Source of the DNA: Alphaproteobacteria bacterium MedPE-SWcel
GTDB taxonomy: Bacteria; Pseudomonadota; Alphaproteobacteria; Rhodobacterales; Rhodobacteraceae
Reading direction: 5' to 3'
Assembly: GCA_001874255.1 (NCBI GenBank)
Contig: MPDC01000003.1
Coordinates: forward strand, 203,907 to 267,906
DNA length: 64,000 nucleotides
In this document: in pieces, positions 9,083 through 18,698 of the stretch
Numbering within the stretch: the first letter of the stretch is position 1
Layout of the letters: the number at the start of each line of letters is the position of its first letter
Program-made: the position numbers and the translations under genes
The notes under the pieces: model-generated
The model's input: the letters and a program-made list of their open reading frames with translations, nothing else
The model's database searches: none
What the model was told of the DNA's origin: nothing

Positions 9083-11275
9083 CTATCGCCCGCGGCGCTT
9101 GACATTGCCGCCGCGTTGTCCCGCGCGCCCCGCTGTGGACCGGCCCCGCGACTTGGTGGCCTGCTCGGCGGCGGCCTCGACGGCGGATTGCCGGGCCAGC
9201 GGGTCGTCGGAGATCGCCAGATCCACCGCCTCCAGCCGCTTGACCTCGTCGCGCAATCGGGCTGCCTCTTCGAACTCGAGGTTCTCGGCCGCCTTGCGCA
9301 TATCCTCGCGCAGCCCCGCCAGATGGGCCTCCAGATTGGCGCCATGCAGCGGCTTGTCGATCGTGGCCGTCACCCGCGACATGTCGGTGTCGCCCTGATA
9401 GAGGCCCGCCAGCACATCATCGACGTTCTTGCGCACGGTGGCGGGTGTGATGCCATGTTCCTCGTTGTAGGCGACCTGTTTTTCCCGGCGGCGGTTGGTC
9501 TCGCCAATGGCGCGCTCCATCGAGCCGGTGATCTTGTCGGCATACATGATCACCCGGCCGTCGGCATTGCGGGCGGCGCGGCCGATGGTCTGGATCAGCG
9601 AGGTTTCCGAGCGCAGAAAACCCTCCTTGTCGGCGTCGAGAATGGCCACCAGACCGCATTCGGGAATATCCAGACCCTCGCGTAGCAGGTTGATCCCGAC
9701 CAGCACGTCAAAGGCCCCCAGACGCAGATCGCGCAGGATTTCGATCCGTTCCAGCGTGTCGATGTCGCTGTGCATGTAGCGGATCTTGATCCCCTGTTCA
9801 TGCAGGTATTCGGTCAGATCCTCGGCCATGCGTTTGGTCAGCACGGTGGCGAGCGTCCGGTAGCCCTGGGCCGTCACCCGACGGATTTCGTCCAGCAGAT
9901 CATCCACCTGCATCTCGACCGGGCGGATCTCGACCGGCGGGTCCAGAAGGCCGGTGGGGCGGATCACCTGTTCCGCGAAAACGCCGCCCGCCTGTTCCAG
10001 CTCCCAGGCCGAGGGGGTGGCGGAGACAAAGACCGACTGCGGCCGCATGGCGTCCCATTCCTCGAACTTCAGCGGGCGGTTGTCCATGCAGGACGGCAAG
10101 CGAAAGCCATGTTCCGCCAGCGTCATCTTGCGCCTGTGGTCGCCCCGGTACATGCCGCCGATCTGCGGCACCGAGACGTGGCTTTCATCGGCAAAGACGA
10201 TGGCATTGTCGGGAATGAACTCGAACAGGGTCGGGGGCGGCTCGCCGGGGGCGCGGCCGGTCAGATAGCGCGAGTAGTTCTCGATGCCGTTGCAATGGCC
10301 GGTGGCCTCCAGCATCTCGATGTCGAAATTGGTCCGTTGCTCCAGCCGCTGCGCTTCCAGCAGCTTGCCCTCGCCGACCAGCTGGTCCAGCCGCAGACGC
10401 AGCTCGGCCTTGATCGAGATCACCGCCTGGTTGAGCGTCGGCTTCGGCGTCACGTAGTGGGAATTCGCATAGATCCGGATCTTCTCGAAACTGCCGGTGC
10501 GCTCGCCGGTCAAGGGATCGAATTCGGTGATCGCCTCCAGTTCCTCGCCAAAGAACGACAGCTTCCAGGCGCGGTCTTCGAGGTGGGCGGGAAAGACCTC
10601 GAGCGTGTCACCGCGCACCCGGAAAGAGCCGCGCTGAAACGCCTGATCATTGCGTTTGTACTGCTGCGCCACCAGATCGGCCATGATCTGGCGCTGGTCG
10701 TAGTCCTTGCCCACATGCAGATCCTGGGTCATCGCGGAATAGGTCTCGACGCTGCCGATGCCGTAGATGCAAGAGACCGAGGCGATGATGATGACATCGT
10801 CGCGTTCCAGCAGCGACCGGGTGGCCGAGTGCCGCATCCGGTCGATCTGCTCGTTGATCTGGCTTTCCTTCTCGATATAGGTGTCCGAGCGCGGCACATA
10901 GGCCTCGGGCTGGTAGTAGTCGTAGAAGGAGACGAAATACTCGACCGAGTTCTCCGGGAAAAATCCCTTGAATTCGCCATAAAGCTGGGCGGCCAGCGTC
11001 TTGTTCGGGGCGAGAATGATCGCAGGACGCTGGGTTTCCTCGATGATCTTCGCCATGGTGAAGGTCTTGCCGGTGCCGGTGGCGCCCAGCAGCACCTGAT
11101 CGCGCTCGCCGTCCCTGACCCCCTGTGCGAGCTCTGCTATCGCTGTGGGCTGGTCCCCGGCGGGCGAAAATTCCGTTTGCATGACAAAGCGTTTGCCGCC
11201 TTCGAGCTTGGTCCGTCGCTCGGGCGCCCGCTCTGCCATCATCGGCAGGGACTTGTCTGAATTGGCGTATGGCAT
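9083..11275 (-). CDS. uvrB: Excinuclease ABC subunit B
   Basis: Damage-verifying helicase-like subunit of nucleotide excision repair; it receives lesions from UvrA and positions UvrC. The 730 residues show Walker A GATGTGKT at 64-71, the beta-hairpin region [12 protein letters not shown], the DESHVSVPQ box, helicase motif [14 protein letters not shown], motif [12 protein letters not shown] and a C-terminal UVR domain ([18 protein letters not shown]) used to bind UvrC. The ATG at 11275 is chosen over one at 11347 because it has AAGGAG with 7-base spacing, and because a possible SOS box lies between the two. Confidence 0.97.
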   Translation of the reverse strand: MPYANSDKSLPMMAERAPERRTKLEGGKRFVMQTEFSPAGDQPTAIAELAQGVRDGERDQVLLGATGTGKTFTMAKIIEETQRPAIILAPNKTLAAQLYGEFKGFFPENSVEYFVSFYDYYQPEAYVPRSDTYIEKESQINEQIDRMRHSATRSLLERDDVIIIASVSCIYGIGSVETYSAMTQDLHVGKDYDQRQIMADLVAQQYKRNDQAFQRGSFRVRGDTLEVFPAHLEDRAWKLSFFGEELEAITEFDPLTGERTGSFEKIRIYANSHYVTPKPTLNQAVISIKAELRLRLDQLVGEGKLLEAQRLEQRTNFDIEMLEATGHCNGIENYSRYLTGRAPGEPPPTLFEFIPDNAIVFADESHVSVPQIGGMYRGDHRRKMTLAEHGFRLPSCMDNRPLKFEEWDAMRPQSVFVSATPSAWELEQAGGVFAEQVIRPTGLLDPPVEIRPVEMQVDDLLDEIRRVTAQGYRTLATVLTKRMAEDLTEYLHEQGIKIRYMHSDIDTLERIEILRDLRLGAFDVLVGINLLREGLDIPECGLVAILDADKEGFLRSETSLIQTIGRAARNADGRVIMYADKITGSMERAIGETNRRREKQVAYNEEHGITPATVRKNVDDVLAGLYQGDTDMSRVTATIDKPLHGANLEAHLAGLREDMRKAAENLEFEEAARLRDEVKRLEAVDLAISDDPLARQSAVEAAAEQATKSRGRSTAGRAGQRGGNVKRRGR

Positions 11276-11308
11276 CTGCGACTCCTTGTCGGCACGCACA
11301 GAGAGTTT

Positions 11309-11323
11309 GGTCCGTTTTTGTTC
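11309..11323. promoter_or_regulatory. Possible LexA (SOS) box upstream of uvrB
   Basis: GGTC-N7-GTTC, one base away from the alphaproteobacterial LexA site GTTC-N7-GTTC, lies 34-48 bases upstream of the chosen uvrB start. uvrB is a usual LexA target in related bacteria. The mismatch keeps confidence moderate. Confidence 0.4.
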
Positions 11324-11470
11324 CACTTCAAGGGGCGAGTCAAACATTGCGATGGAGCGGCGGCAGGTTGCAGGGCTGCAACCTCTGTCGCATGCATGAT
11401 ATTTGCGATCTTGCCGATGGCGCCCATCCGGCGCATATATGACGCTGGGAATCTACTCGAGGAGACAGCC

Positions 11471-11782
11471 ATGCGCGCGCGGATTTACCGGCCAGCACGA
11501 AACGCCATGACCTCTGGCATGGCCAAGACGAAGAAATGGGTGCTGGATTTCGCGCCTGAAACCGCCCGTGAAGTGGACCCGCTGATGGGCTGGACCTCTT
11601 CCTCTGACACGCAGAGCCAGGTTCGCCTGCGGTTCGACAGCAAGGAAGACGCGCTGGAATACGCGCGCGATCACGGCATCGACGCCGAGGTCCAGGATCC
11701 CAAGACCCGCAAGCCCAACCTGCGCGCGGGCGGTTACGGCGAAAACTTTGCCACCAACCGGCGCGGTCCGTGGACGCATTGA
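11471..11782 (+). CDS. NDUFS4-like complex I accessory subunit (ETC_C1 family)
   Basis: A 103-residue homolog of mitochondrial NDUFS4, the 18-kDa accessory subunit of NADH:ubiquinone oxidoreductase, found in alphaproteobacteria. Visible hallmarks are the [14 protein letters not shown] start, [24 protein letters not shown], the [16 protein letters not shown] segment and the C-terminal [15 protein letters not shown]. It sits at the peripheral arm of complex I on the cytoplasmic side and probably aids assembly or stability. GGAGA precedes the ATG at 11471. The gene is divergent from uvrB and monocistronic. Confidence 0.9.
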   Translation: MRARIYRPARNAMTSGMAKTKKWVLDFAPETAREVDPLMGWTSSSDTQSQVRLRFDSKEDALEYARDHGIDAEVQDPKTRKPNLRAGGYGENFATNRRGPWTH

Positions 11783-12688
11783 GGGTGTTGTAAATCGGGA
11801 TCAAGTTGCGGCCGAATGGGCGACAAGATCCGGCCGAGGTCTATTTTGAAGGGCGCGGATGCACCCGATTTCAGTCGGCTTCGCAGTTATTCCTTTCGGC
11901 AACTGGTCCAGTGCGACGCTTGGACCGACCATACGCTCTCGGATGGACTCGCTTGGACAATGCGCATGCTGCGCTTGTCGAAGCCACTGAACTGAGAGGC
12001 CGATCGCTTCGGCGAGGAGTAGTCAGAGAAAGCAGATGAATGCGCAATCGAAAGCATAAGTCTGCGCAAAGGGTGTCAAGGGCGAAACGTATCGCCTGGT
12101 GCCGCTGGGCTGCTCTCTGAAAGACGGTGGTAGAGGCGCCGGGGCAGATGCTCCGGCGCCTTTCGCGTATGGAGGGGAGCGCGGTTCGTGGCATGAAGGC
12201 GCGGATCTGGCGGAGGGCGCTATGCCGTCGCGATATGGGCCTGAGCGTGGCGCAGTGTGGCTGGCTCGCGATGGAGAGACCCTGGACACGAGGTTGCTCT
12301 GAAACGGTGGAAGCTCTGACGAAGACTATGAAGCAGGCACAAGCTGTCGCTACGATCCTGAACCGATATCAGCGTCGGAGAAATTGTCAGGTGCCCGTCA
12401 CAGCAACCGATGTCTACGCCGACACCATTGCTCGCGTCTGTGGAGACGACGTTGGCCTCGACCCGTTCGAACGGGGTCTTATCCATTTCAAGCGCCAGAA
12501 GGTGATTTTTGGCCGAAGGCTGGTCACCCTTTTTGCCCGCCACCAGCGTGCGCTGAGGCCTGAGTGACGCGTCGCGATGGCTTCCTGGGCTCGTGTGCTC
12601 AACGCTACCTACGAAGACACGAAGCGTCACCGCTCTGGGGGAGGAATGGATGGGCTTCAAGCGGTCCATGAATACCGTTCACGTCCGG
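11783..12688. other. 906-bp stretch without a convincing gene
   Basis: Open frames on both strands here give basic, low-complexity or Ser-rich translations with no recognisable motif and no clear ribosome binding site. The region borders insertion-sequence fragments on the right and is probably decayed DNA. The only clear structure is the hairpin at 12135-12160. Confidence 0.5.
12135..12160 (+). terminator. GC-rich hairpin, terminator-like
   Basis: GGCGCCGG pairs with CCGGCGCC around a 10-base loop and is followed by TTTCG. The gene it would terminate is not evident, as nothing convincing lies between the NDUFS4-like gene and this point. Confidence 0.45.
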
Positions 12689-13092
12689 TGACCTGCCCCC
12701 CACTGATCCCTCATTCATAACGAGCGTCTGCAGGTTGGATTTGGGTATTCCGGTTCCCCGTCTGACGCAAGCGCGCCGGGCGTGGGGCCCTCAAATTGCT
12801 CAAGCGCTCGGCGCGCTTGCTGCGGTGAGCTTGGCGTTCTCATCCTCGAGCGCCTTCAGCCTGGCCGCCTCAGACACTTCCATACCGCCATACTTGGACT
12901 TGAGTTTGTAGAACGTCGCCGTGCTCAGCCCATGCCTGCGGCACACCTCGGCCGGTCGGCATGCCCGCCTCTTGCTCCTTGATCATCCCGATGATTTGCG
13001 CCTCGGTGAAACGGCTCTTTCGCATTCGTCTGCTCCTTCAGTGTTGGCGCAGGCTCTACATTACGATGAGGGATTTCGCGGGGGGCAGGTCA
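12689..13092 (-). mobile_element. Deletion derivative of an IS3-family element
   Basis: The 404-bp unit is bounded by imperfect inverted repeats: TGACCTGCCCCCCACTGATC on the left, and on the right the complement of TGACCTGCCCCCCGCGAAAT; a shared CCCTCAT follows in both. It holds only a broken orfA and no orfB, so it cannot transpose alone. No target-site duplication is obvious at its edges. Confidence 0.7.
12790..13025 (-). pseudogene. IS3-family transposase OrfA, frameshifted and truncated
   Basis: Translation begins MRKSRFTEAQIIGMIKEQ, continues EAGMPT, and then needs a frame change to resume AEVCRRHGLSTATFYKLKSK and YGGMEVSEAARLKALEDENAKL, the helix-turn-helix and leucine-zipper part of OrfA. 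One extra G in the ACC-GGCC-GAG stretch accounts for the frameshift. The leucine-zipper end runs into unrelated codons, and orfB is absent. Confidence 0.8.
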
Positions 13093-13494
13093 GGCGCGAC
13101 GCTCTGAAATGTGGAATTGGCTTCGCACATGGTCAATGCAGGCGCGACGACGCGAAGGGCTCAGTCGTTTCCCCGTGCGGCCTCCGACAGGATCAGCTTG
13201 TCCAGCGTCAGGTCCGAAACGGCCCGGCGCAGCCGATCATTCTCTTTCTGAAGCCGCTTTCGCTCCTTCAGCTGGTCGGTTCCCATCCCGCCATATTGCT
13301 TACGCCAGCGATAAAATGTCTGTTCCGTTATCTGCACCTTCCTGATCGCATCGACGCGCGGCATCCCTTGGCCGCAAAGCACCTCAACCTGCCGTAACTT
13401 GCTAACAATCTCTTCCGGCTTGTGTCGCTTGTTTCCCATCTTTGATCCTCCGTTTCCTAACTATAAGGCCGGACCAATTCAGTGGGGGGGATCA
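13093..13494 (-). mobile_element. Truncated second IS3-family element
   Basis: The right end TGATCCCCCCACTGAATTGG (read on the minus strand, ending at about 13494) is the terminal repeat. Inside are a complete orfA and the first two dozen or so codons of orfB (PSRRRACIDHVRSQFHISERRA), cut off at 13092 by the neighbouring element. The remainder of orfB is not found left of 12689, so it was deleted. Confidence 0.75.
13161..13439 (-). CDS. IS3-family transposase OrfA, intact but orphaned
   Basis: A 92-residue protein MGNKRHKPEEIVSKLRQ followed by the helix-turn-helix region QITEQTFYRWRKQYGGM and the zipper LKERKRLQKENDRLRRAVSDLTLDKLIL. This is the typical OrfA of IS3-family (IS407/IS2-like) elements, the DNA-binding half that is normally fused to the OrfB integrase by programmed frameshifting. 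OrfB is lost, so the protein cannot transpose the element; it may still bind terminal repeats. Confidence 0.85.
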   Translation of the reverse strand: MGNKRHKPEEIVSKLRQVEVLCGQGMPRVDAIRKVQITEQTFYRWRKQYGGMGTDQLKERKRLQKENDRLRRAVSDLTLDKLILSEAARGND

Positions 13495-14497
13495 TTATGT
13501 CGAGCGCCGAGCGGCCCGTGGTGTCGCGTTCCCGGACGTGGCAGGCCAGCCGGTGACCGGGGGCGACCTCGACCGGCGCGGGCCGGAGGCTCTCGCAACC
13601 CGGCTCGCGCAGGGGGCAGCGGGTGACGAAAGGACAGCCCTTCGGCATGTCCATCGGGTTCGGAACGTCGCCCTGTAGCGGCCGTGCGGTCTTGCTGCGT
13701 TCGGCCCCTGGGTCGGGGATCGGCACCGCGCTCAGCAGCGCCTCGGTATAGGGGTGCAGCGGGCGGGCGAAGAGCGTGTCGGTCGGGGCCTCCTCGACCA
13801 CGGTGCCAAGGTAGAGCACCGCGATCCGGTCGGCAATGTGGCGGATCACGCTCAGGTCGTGGCTGATGAAAAGATAGGAGAGGCCGAGCTCGCGTTGCAG
13901 CTTCAGCAGCAGGTTCAGCACCTGACTCTGGATCGACACGTCGAGGGCCGAGACCGCCTCATCGCAGATCACCACGCGAGGCTCCAGCGCCAGCGCGCGG
14001 GCGATGACGACGCGCTGGCGCTGGCCGCCGGACAGCTCGTTCGGGTAGCGGTCGTGCTGGCCGGGGCGCAGCCCCACAAGCGCCATCAGATCGTCGACGC
14101 GTTGGCGGCGCTCCGCCTTGGCAACCCCGTGGATCGCCAGGGGTTCGGCAATGGACTGGCCGATGGTCCGCTTGGGGTTGAGGGCCGAGACCGGATCCTG
14201 GAACACCACCTGCAGGTCGCGCCAGAGTGACTGGCGTTCGCGACCCGTCAGCGCCGCGACATCGCGCCCGTCAAAGAGGATCTCTCCCTCGGTCACCGGC
14301 GCGAGGCCGAGGATTGCGTTGCCGGTGGTGGATTTGCCGCAGCCGGACTCGCCCACGATGCCCAGAGTCTCGCCCGCGTGGAGGGTGAAATCGACTCCGT
14401 CAACGGCGCGGACCACGGGTTTCTCGCCAAAGAGCTTGCCGTTGGCGACGGGGAAATGGACCTTGAGGCCCTTCACGGAAAGAAGCGGGTCACTCAC
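13457..14497 (-). CDS. Peptide-type ABC transporter ATPase (DppF/OppF-like)
   Basis: A 346-residue cytoplasmic ATPase with Walker A GESGCGKST, Q-loop VVFQDPVSALNP, signature LSGGQRQRV, Walker B VVICDEAVSALD, a switch His in ISHDLS, and the oligopeptide-transporter C-terminal cysteine motif GCPFVTRCPLREPGC. The start is a GTG that overlaps the stop of the preceding ATPase gene (GTGA). The last 13 or so residues (MIPPTELVRPYS) are encoded by the end of the IS3 fragment, which also supplies the stop codon, so the native C-terminus is lost. It is the last gene of the operon starting at 24387. Confidence 0.9.
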   Translation of the reverse strand: MSDPLLSVKGLKVHFPVANGKLFGEKPVVRAVDGVDFTLHAGETLGIVGESGCGKSTTGNAILGLAPVTEGEILFDGRDVAALTGRERQSLWRDLQVVFQDPVSALNPKRTIGQSIAEPLAIHGVAKAERRQRVDDLMALVGLRPGQHDRYPNELSGGQRQRVVIARALALEPRVVICDEAVSALDVSIQSQVLNLLLKLQRELGLSYLFISHDLSVIRHIADRIAVLYLGTVVEEAPTDTLFARPLHPYTEALLSAVPIPDPGAERSKTARPLQGDVPNPMDMPKGCPFVTRCPLREPGCESLRPAPVEVAPGHRLACHVRERDTTGRSALDIMIPPTELVRPYS

Positions 14498-15474
14498 ACC
14501 AGATCCTCCACCCTGTCGGAATGCCAGCAGGCGGTGACATGACCCTCGCCGCCCGCGACCGGCCCGAGCGGCGGTCGCGTGGCGCATTGGTCCGACGCCA
14601 GCGGGCAGCGGGTCCGGAACCTGCAGCCTTCGGGCCATGCGGAGAGATCGGGCACCGTCCCGCTGATCGAGAACAGCTCGGTCTTGCGGGCACCGTCCAA
14701 GCGCGGGATCGTCGCCAGCAGCAGTTTGGTATAGGGATGCCGGGGGGCTGCGAAAAGCGCGTGCACCTCGGCCTGTTCCACGATACGGCCCCCGTACATC
14801 ACACAGACCCGGTCCGCGATCGAGGCGACAACCCCCATGTCATGGGTGATGATCAGAACGGATGTCTTCGTCTCGTCCCGGAGCCGCCGCATCAGGTCCA
14901 GGATCTGCGCCTGGATCGTCACGTCGAGCGCGGTGGTGGGCTCGTCCGCGATCAGCAGACGCGGCGCGGCGATCAGGGCAGAGGCGATCATCACCCGCTG
15001 GCACATGCCTCCGGACAGCTCTGACGGCAATTGCCGCGCGCGCTGTTCCGGCGCGGGGATGCCCAGATCACGCAGCATCTCCACCGCGCGATCCCAGGCC
15101 TCCCGGCGGGTGGCGCGGCCATGAACGATCAGGCTTTCGGCCACCTGCGCCCCGACGCTGAGCAGCGGGTTGAGGGAGGCCACCGGTTCCTGAAAGATCA
15201 TCGACAGCGAGGTGCCGCGCAGCTTTTGCATGGCGGCGTCGTTGCCCAGATCCAGCACCTCCCCCTCGAGCGTCGCGGTTCCGCCGGTCTGGTGGACCGA
15301 GCCGGACAGCAGCCCCATGATCGCCAGCGCGGTCAGGCTCTTGCCGGAGCCGCTTTCGCCCACAAGGGCGACGATCTCGCCCCGGCCGATGCTGAAATCC
15401 ACCCCGTCCACCACCGAATGCTGCCCGACGCCGATGCCGAGATCGCGGATCTCCAGCGTTTGTGCATCAGCCAT
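14494..15474 (-). CDS. Peptide-type ABC transporter ATPase (DppD/OppD-like)
   Basis: A 326-residue partner ATPase: Walker [11 protein letters not shown]-loop [12 protein letters not shown], signature LSGGMCQRV, Walker [13 protein letters not shown], His switch in ITHDMG, and the family C-terminal motif [15 protein letters not shown]. It energises import together with the DppF-like ATPase and the two permeases at 18699-20488. Its ATG lies inside the 3' end of the gamma-glutamyltransferase gene (8-base overlap), showing translational coupling. The ATPase pair is separated from the permeases by three enzyme genes, so uptake and metabolism are interleaved. Confidence 0.92.
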   Translation of the reverse strand: MADAQTLEIRDLGIGVGQHSVVDGVDFSIGRGEIVALVGESGSGKSLTALAIMGLLSGSVHQTGGTATLEGEVLDLGNDAAMQKLRGTSLSMIFQEPVASLNPLLSVGAQVAESLIVHGRATRREAWDRAVEMLRDLGIPAPEQRARQLPSELSGGMCQRVMIASALIAAPRLLIADEPTTALDVTIQAQILDLMRRLRDETKTSVLIITHDMGVVASIADRVCVMYGGRIVEQAEVHALFAAPRHPYTKLLLATIPRLDGARKTELFSISGTVPDLSAWPEGCRFRTRCPLASDQCATRPPLGPVAGGEGHVTACWHSDRVEDLV

Positions 15475-17041
15475 TGCGCCCCCCTTCCGCCGCGCAGGCG
15501 GTCCAGGGGTTGACCGGATGTGCCATGCCCGAATTGAGACCGTCCTTGCGGCTCACTGCGGAGGGGATGGCGAAAAGCACCGGATGCAGGGAGTTCGCGC
15601 GGATCTCGACCGGAAAGGAGCGGCTGACTGCTGCCGCCACATCCGCCGCAGCGGCCTGATCGACGACGATGGTCGGGCCCGACCCATCAATGCGCGGCGC
15701 ATGAAACGCCTCTTCCAGCGACATGCCACGGTCCAGCACGTAGCTGATGATCTGCGCGATACAGGGAAAAATCTGACGCCCCCCGGCCGCGCCAATCGCC
15801 AGCGTGGGCTGCCCGCCGCGGCTGAGGATTGCGGGGCTCATATTGGCCAGCGGCCGCGCTGCGGGGGCGATTGCGTTGGGCACGCCCTCGCGCGGGTCGA
15901 ACCACATCATGCCATTGTTCATCAGCACGCCGGTGCGGGGCAGGGTGACTTTGGACCCGAATCGCGACAGCAGCGTGTTTGTCAGCGAGACCATGTTGCC
16001 CTGCGCATCGACGACCGAGACATGGCTGGTGCAATCGCCCTGCGCGCCCGCATGTCCCATGGTCTTCAGCCGGTCCTCATAGGTGCTGCGGATGGCATTG
16101 GCGTAGACCGCTGCCGCCTGGGCCTCGGAGGGGGCGACGGGCAATCCAGCCTCGATGCGGGACAGTGTTTCGAGCAGACTGGGTCCGCCGCAGAGACCGG
16201 GCACCACAGAGACCGTGGTGTCGCGGTAGCTTCCGGTGCGTGCTTCGGCCCAGCGGGGCTGGACTCCGGCAAGGTCCTCGGCATCAATCACGGAGCCGCC
16301 GTCCTGCAGGTCAGCGACAAGATCGCGGGCCACTTCGCCTTCGTAGAAATCCCGCGCCCCCGCGCGGGCCAGCCGCCGCAGCATCGCGGCCTTGGTGGTC
16401 ATCGGCAGGTAGTCGACCTGTTTGCCATTCGGCACCCGCCGGGGGCGGCCATCGTCGAGAAACAGCCTGGCGCTCTCCGGGTCCCGCGCCAGCCCCTGTG
16501 CATCCACCGCCAGGCAGAGCGAGGTGAACCAGTCAATCCGCATCCCGCGCTCGGCGATCTCGATCGCGGGGGCGAGGGCGTCTTGCCATGACAGCGTGCC
16601 GTATTTCTCGAGCGCGGCGGCAAAGCCCGCGACGGCGCCAGGCACGCAGATCGAAGGGTAGCCGATCAGGTTGCGGTCATCCTTGACCGAAGGCCAGTCG
16701 AACCAGTCACCGTCCCGGCCCCCCGCCAGCGGATATTGCGACCGGTCCGTGTTGCGGCTGGCCCGCACGTTGAAGTCGAGCGTATCGACGGGGCCGCCAT
16801 CGCCGGGCCCCCAGAGCAACAGCCCGCCGCCGCCGACTCCGCTGAGCCAGGGCTCCACAATCGACAGCACCAGTGCCGCGACGACGGCGGCGTCCATGGC
16901 GTTGCCGCCGTTCTCCAGGACCGCCGCGCCCGCCTCGGCGGCCTCGAAATGCTGCGAGGCGACCACCCCGCGCGGGCTCTCAAGTTGCGTCTTGCTCACC
17001 GTCCAGGTCTCTTCGGCGCGGTCGCTCACGTCCTGGTCCAT
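15467..17041 (-). CDS. Gamma-glutamyltransferase family protein
   Basis: N-terminal-nucleophile hydrolase that cleaves or transfers gamma-glutamyl groups (glutathione, gamma-glutamyl peptides or amides). The 524 residues include VVASQHFEAAEAGAAVLENGGNAMDAAVV, the nucleophile threonine at about 338 in GDCTSHVSVVDAQGN, LLSRFGSKV, and GAAGGRQIFP in the small subunit. Autocleavage before that Thr is expected. No signal peptide is visible, so it may be cytoplasmic, unlike classical periplasmic GGT, which fits cleavage of imported substrates. The ATG at 17041 overlaps the deacetylase gene by 16 bases; a GTG at 16999 is an alternative. Neighbours are a peptide-type ABC importer, a deacetylase and an SDR. 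Confidence 0.88.
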   Translation of the reverse strand: MDQDVSDRAEETWTVSKTQLESPRGVVASQHFEAAEAGAAVLENGGNAMDAAVVAALVLSIVEPWLSGVGGGGLLLWGPGDGGPVDTLDFNVRASRNTDRSQYPLAGGRDGDWFDWPSVKDDRNLIGYPSICVPGAVAGFAAALEKYGTLSWQDALAPAIEIAERGMRIDWFTSLCLAVDAQGLARDPESARLFLDDGRPRRVPNGKQVDYLPMTTKAAMLRRLARAGARDFYEGEVARDLVADLQDGGSVIDAEDLAGVQPRWAEARTGSYRDTTVSVVPGLCGGPSLLETLSRIEAGLPVAPSEAQAAAVYANAIRSTYEDRLKTMGHAGAQGDCTSHVSVVDAQGNMVSLTNTLLSRFGSKVTLPRTGVLMNNGMMWFDPREGVPNAIAPAARPLANMSPAILSRGGQPTLAIGAAGGRQIFPCIAQIISYVLDRGMSLEEAFHAPRIDGSGPTIVVDQAAAADVAAAVSRSFPVEIRANSLHPVLFAIPSAVSRKDGLNSGMAHPVNPWTACAAEGGRNG

Positions 17042-17910
17042 ACCGGGTGCTCCAACAGGGTTTGGGGGATGTCGGGATTGATCGGGTTGCGATCCATCCC
17101 GTTGGCCGCGTGATGGGCGGCGACCTCTGCCACGGTGGCGACCCAGACGTCGCTTTCGGCGAGAACCTTCTCCAGCAGGCTTTCCAGCATCACCGGGCGC
17201 GCCCCACGGCCCGAGATCCAGTCATGCACGGTCAGCATGAAAAGCGCGCCGAAGCGTCGGCTGGCCTCGAATTCATCACGCCACATGCCGAGGATTTCGC
17301 TGGGGCTGCGCGGGGCGGGATCGCCGCCGCCGAGGAACTTGAAGAAGATCGCGTCATCCGTGCCCCAGTTCACCGGCACCTCGACCACGCCATCGACGGT
17401 ATGCGGCGTGTCGAACCCCATCAGAGAGCTGTCATAGAACCCATGCCGCTTCACCTCGGCCAGCATATGCGGCGTCATTTCCCAGGCCGGGGAGCGGAAG
17501 CCCTTGGGCGTCTCGCCGGTTTGCTTGCGGAAAATCTCGATGGAGGCCTCCAGCACGCGGGTGAATTCCGCGTCAGAGACCTCGGTGACCAGCTCATGGA
17601 AATAGCCATGCAGCCCGACCTCGTGACCGGCGTCGAGCAGCGCGGGCAGCATCCAGGGATGTGCCTCTGCCACCGCACCGGGGACGAAGAAGCTGCCCTT
17701 CACGCCGAGGTCCTTCAGGATCGACGCGATCCTCTGGATCCCGACGCGCGGGCCAAAGTTGCGCTGTTCGAGGTGGCTGAGAAGCTGCGGCACCTCGTGG
17801 CGGTTGTTCCACATCCACGGCGAATGGGCATCCACGTCCATGCTGAAGCAGAAGGCCGATGCCTTGCCGTCGGGCCAGGGGTAGGGGGGGGGCAGGTCGA
17901 GCGTGCTCAT
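17026..17910 (-). CDS. Polysaccharide deacetylase (NodB/PuuE-type) family hydrolase
   Basis: A 294-residue metal-dependent amide hydrolase of carbohydrate esterase family 4 fold. FSMDVDAHSP carries the catalytic/metal Asp pair, HEVGLHGYFHE the His metal ligands, KGFRSPAWEMTPH the conserved R-x-P segment, and LTVHDWISGRG the late histidine. Members act on N-acetylated sugars or on cyclic amides such as allantoin, and the absence of a signal peptide fits the latter cytoplasmic type. The start overlaps the SDR stop by four bases (ATGA). In an operon with gamma-glutamyltransferase it may deacylate or open an imported amide; the substrate is unknown. Confidence 0.85.
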   Translation of the reverse strand: MSTLDLPPPYPWPDGKASAFCFSMDVDAHSPWMWNNRHEVPQLLSHLEQRNFGPRVGIQRIASILKDLGVKGSFFVPGAVAEAHPWMLPALLDAGHEVGLHGYFHELVTEVSDAEFTRVLEASIEIFRKQTGETPKGFRSPAWEMTPHMLAEVKRHGFYDSSLMGFDTPHTVDGVVEVPVNWGTDDAIFFKFLGGGDPAPRSPSEILGMWRDEFEASRRFGALFMLTVHDWISGRGARPVMLESLLEKVLAESDVWVATVAEVAAHHAANGMDRNPINPDIPQTLLEHPVWTRT

Positions 17911-18695
17911 AGCGGGGCCTTCTTGTCCTGATACACATCCATCGAACCGATGGAATTGCCGCCATCCACCGTCAGCGTGGCGCCGGTGACGAAACTGGCG
18001 GCCTCGCTCGTGAGGTACATCGCGGCCGCGACCACATCTTCGGCGGAGGAGGCCCGGCCCAGCGGCATGGCGGCGGTGACCCGTTTGACATGTTCGTCGG
18101 GCAGCGGGCTGGCGGTGGAGCCTGCGGCAAATCCGGGCTCCAGCGCGTTCACGCGAATGCCGTAGCGTGCCAGTTCCAGACCGTAGCCCTTGGTCAGCCG
18201 GTCGAGCGCGGTTTTGGACAGGCTATAGGGGGCCGCCGTCAGACGCATCTTGCGCGCGGCTCCGGAGGAGATGTTGACAACGCTGCCCTTGCGGTCGGCC
18301 CGGATCATCTGGGTGGCGATCCCGCGGGTCATCAGGTGGACGGCGCGCAGGTTGATGTCGAGGATACGGTCCCAGTCCTCGGCATCTGTATCGAGGAGGA
18401 ACCCCGAGGGGTAGACGCCCGCATTGTTGATGAGAACATCCGCAGCCCCCCAGCGCTGGCCGACCTCGGCGACCAGGGCGTCGATGGCCGTTGCATCGCG
18501 CAGGTCACAGGCGACGCCGAAGCTCCCCTCTGCGCCCAGCTCCGCCGCGAGCGCTTCGAGCGCGCGCTCGTCCGTGTCGGTCAGGCAGAGTTTGGCGCCC
18601 GCCTTGCCAAAACCTTCGGCCAGCCATCGCCCGACCACGCCGAGCGCGCCGGTGACGATGACATGTGTGCCTTCAAATTCGTTTCCAAAATCCAT
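17907..18695 (-). CDS. Short-chain dehydrogenase/reductase
   Basis: A 262-residue classical SDR: cofactor loop TGALGVVG, NNAG motif, catalytic Ser in VVNISSGAA, YxxxK in APYSLSKTALDR and VNALEPGF. An Asp at the end of strand 2 (LCLTDTDERA) suggests preference for NAD(H). It probably oxidises or reduces an alcohol/ketone produced in the pathway of the operon. It starts 3 bases after the DppC-like permease stop and overlaps the deacetylase gene. SDR sequence does not reveal the substrate. Confidence 0.88.
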   Translation of the reverse strand: MDFGNEFEGTHVIVTGALGVVGRWLAEGFGKAGAKLCLTDTDERALEALAAELGAEGSFGVACDLRDATAIDALVAEVGQRWGAADVLINNAGVYPSGFLLDTDAEDWDRILDINLRAVHLMTRGIATQMIRADRKGSVVNISSGAARKMRLTAAPYSLSKTALDRLTKGYGLELARYGIRVNALEPGFAAGSTASPLPDEHVKRVTAAMPLGRASSAEDVVAAAMYLTSEAASFVTGATLTVDGGNSIGSMDVYQDKKAPL

Positions 18696-18698
18696 GAC

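Noticed and set aside
9770..11260. Long plus-strand open frame opposite uvrB
   Set aside because: uvrB has all family motifs on the minus strand; the opposite frame has no recognisable domain.
12127..12669. Possible small genes on either strand left of the IS fragments
   Set aside because: Both overlapping frames are unrecognised and mutually exclusive, with no ribosome site; more likely decayed DNA.
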